This document shows positions 63,832 through 64,000 of a stretch of 64,000 nucleotides of DNA, piece by piece. The stretch is from positions 1-64,000 of the IMG/VR virus record IMGVR_UViG_3300044691_000274; one strand, 5' to 3'. The translations under genes and the position numbers were made by a program. This DNA is from a virus. Numbering within the stretch: position 1 is the stretch's first letter; each line of letters opens with the position of its first letter. The notes beneath the pieces were generated by a model. That model did no database searches and had not been told where the DNA came from. It was given only the letters and a program-made list of their open reading frames with translations.

Positions 63832-64000
63832 ATGACCGTCGGCAAAGACTTCCTGGCGGCCGTCGCTGCCAAAGGCACCATCTCGGACATCCTGCAACAA
63901 GGCCCGATCACCCATCTGTTCACTGGGACCGAGGTCGAGGTCTGGAAGTTCGTCCACGAGTTCGTGAAGAAATACGGCTCTTTCCCAACCCCGGAGACGA
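63832..64000 (+). CDS. Start of a probable replicative helicase (cut by window end)
   Basis: 56 codons visible (MTVGKDFLAAVAAKGTISDI). WKFVHEFVKKYGSFPTPET resembles the N-terminal domain of phage DnaB-type helicases, which usually contain VF-F-x-x-HxxKYG-xPS. The catalytic domain lies outside the window. The gene begins five bases after the previous stop. Confidence 0.55.
   Translation, partial: MTVGKDFLAAVAAKGTISDILQQGPITHLFTGTEVEVWKFVHEFVKKYGSFPTPET

Noticed and set aside
1-64000. CRISPR array, insertion sequence, integrase or attachment site
   Set aside because: No regularly spaced long direct repeats, transposase, tyrosine or serine recombinase motifs were seen; the only regularly spaced repeats are the 24-bp iterons at 62531-62650.

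Overview
The window is about 64 kb of a GC-rich (roughly 62 percent) tailed-phage genome. Essentially every gene is on the + strand, genes are packed with ATGA or GTGA overlaps, and the morphogenesis genes lie in siphovirus order. The tail tip block (DUF2460, DUF2163, NlpC/P60, large hub) has the gene order and families of alphaproteobacterial gene transfer agents, and a phage-encoded PEP-CTERM-like secreted protein also points to an alphaproteobacterial host with an exosortase. No integrase, excisionase or recognisable immunity repressor is visible here, so lifestyle cannot be decided from this window.

Layout. 0-8.5 kb: DUF5681 protein, ParB-domain DNA methylase, tRNA-Asn, dCTP deaminase, C5-cytosine methylase, large terminase and an EndoVII-like HNH gene. 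8.9-11.5 kb: a run of very small overlapping accessory genes. 11.5-19.1 kb: a PPDK-like phosphotransfer enzyme without its PEP/pyruvate barrel, an HNH gene, a CsrA-like protein, two Cys-x5-Arg phosphatases and several unknowns. 19.1-21.5 kb: family A DNA polymerase. 21.9-36.6 kb: portal, head morphogenesis protein with an inserted 2H phosphoesterase domain, XkdF-like protease, scaffold-like protein, major capsid, HNH gene, connectors, an Ala/Thr-rich repeat protein and the tail tube protein. 36.9-49.6 kb: tail chaperones with a -1 frameshift site, tape measure with a lysozyme domain, and the GTA-like tail tip. 49.6-55 kb: HNH gene and fibre or spike proteins. 55.1-56.8 kb: endolysin, overlapping spanin pair, membrane-anchored coiled-coil protein. 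56.8-64 kb: T5 A1-like HTH/metallophosphoesterase, nucleotide enzymes, acetyltransferase, AAA+ ATPase, and a replication block (initiator gene carrying five 24-bp iterons, a possible helicase loader, and the start of a probable replicative helicase).

The most unusual signal is a dispersed palindrome, KTGCARNYRNYTGCAM. I counted 38 exact TGCA-N6-TGCA sequences by eye where about one is expected; 36 of them obey an RNYRNY spacer. Most lie in the short gaps in front of genes or over the last codons of the preceding gene, and pairs of them bracket single accessory genes. This looks like a genome-wide operator or promoter-associated element for an unidentified dimeric DNA-binding protein. The second strongest signal is a lambda-like origin: five exactly spaced 24-bp iterons inside the initiator gene, followed by an AT-richer stretch and by loader and helicase genes.
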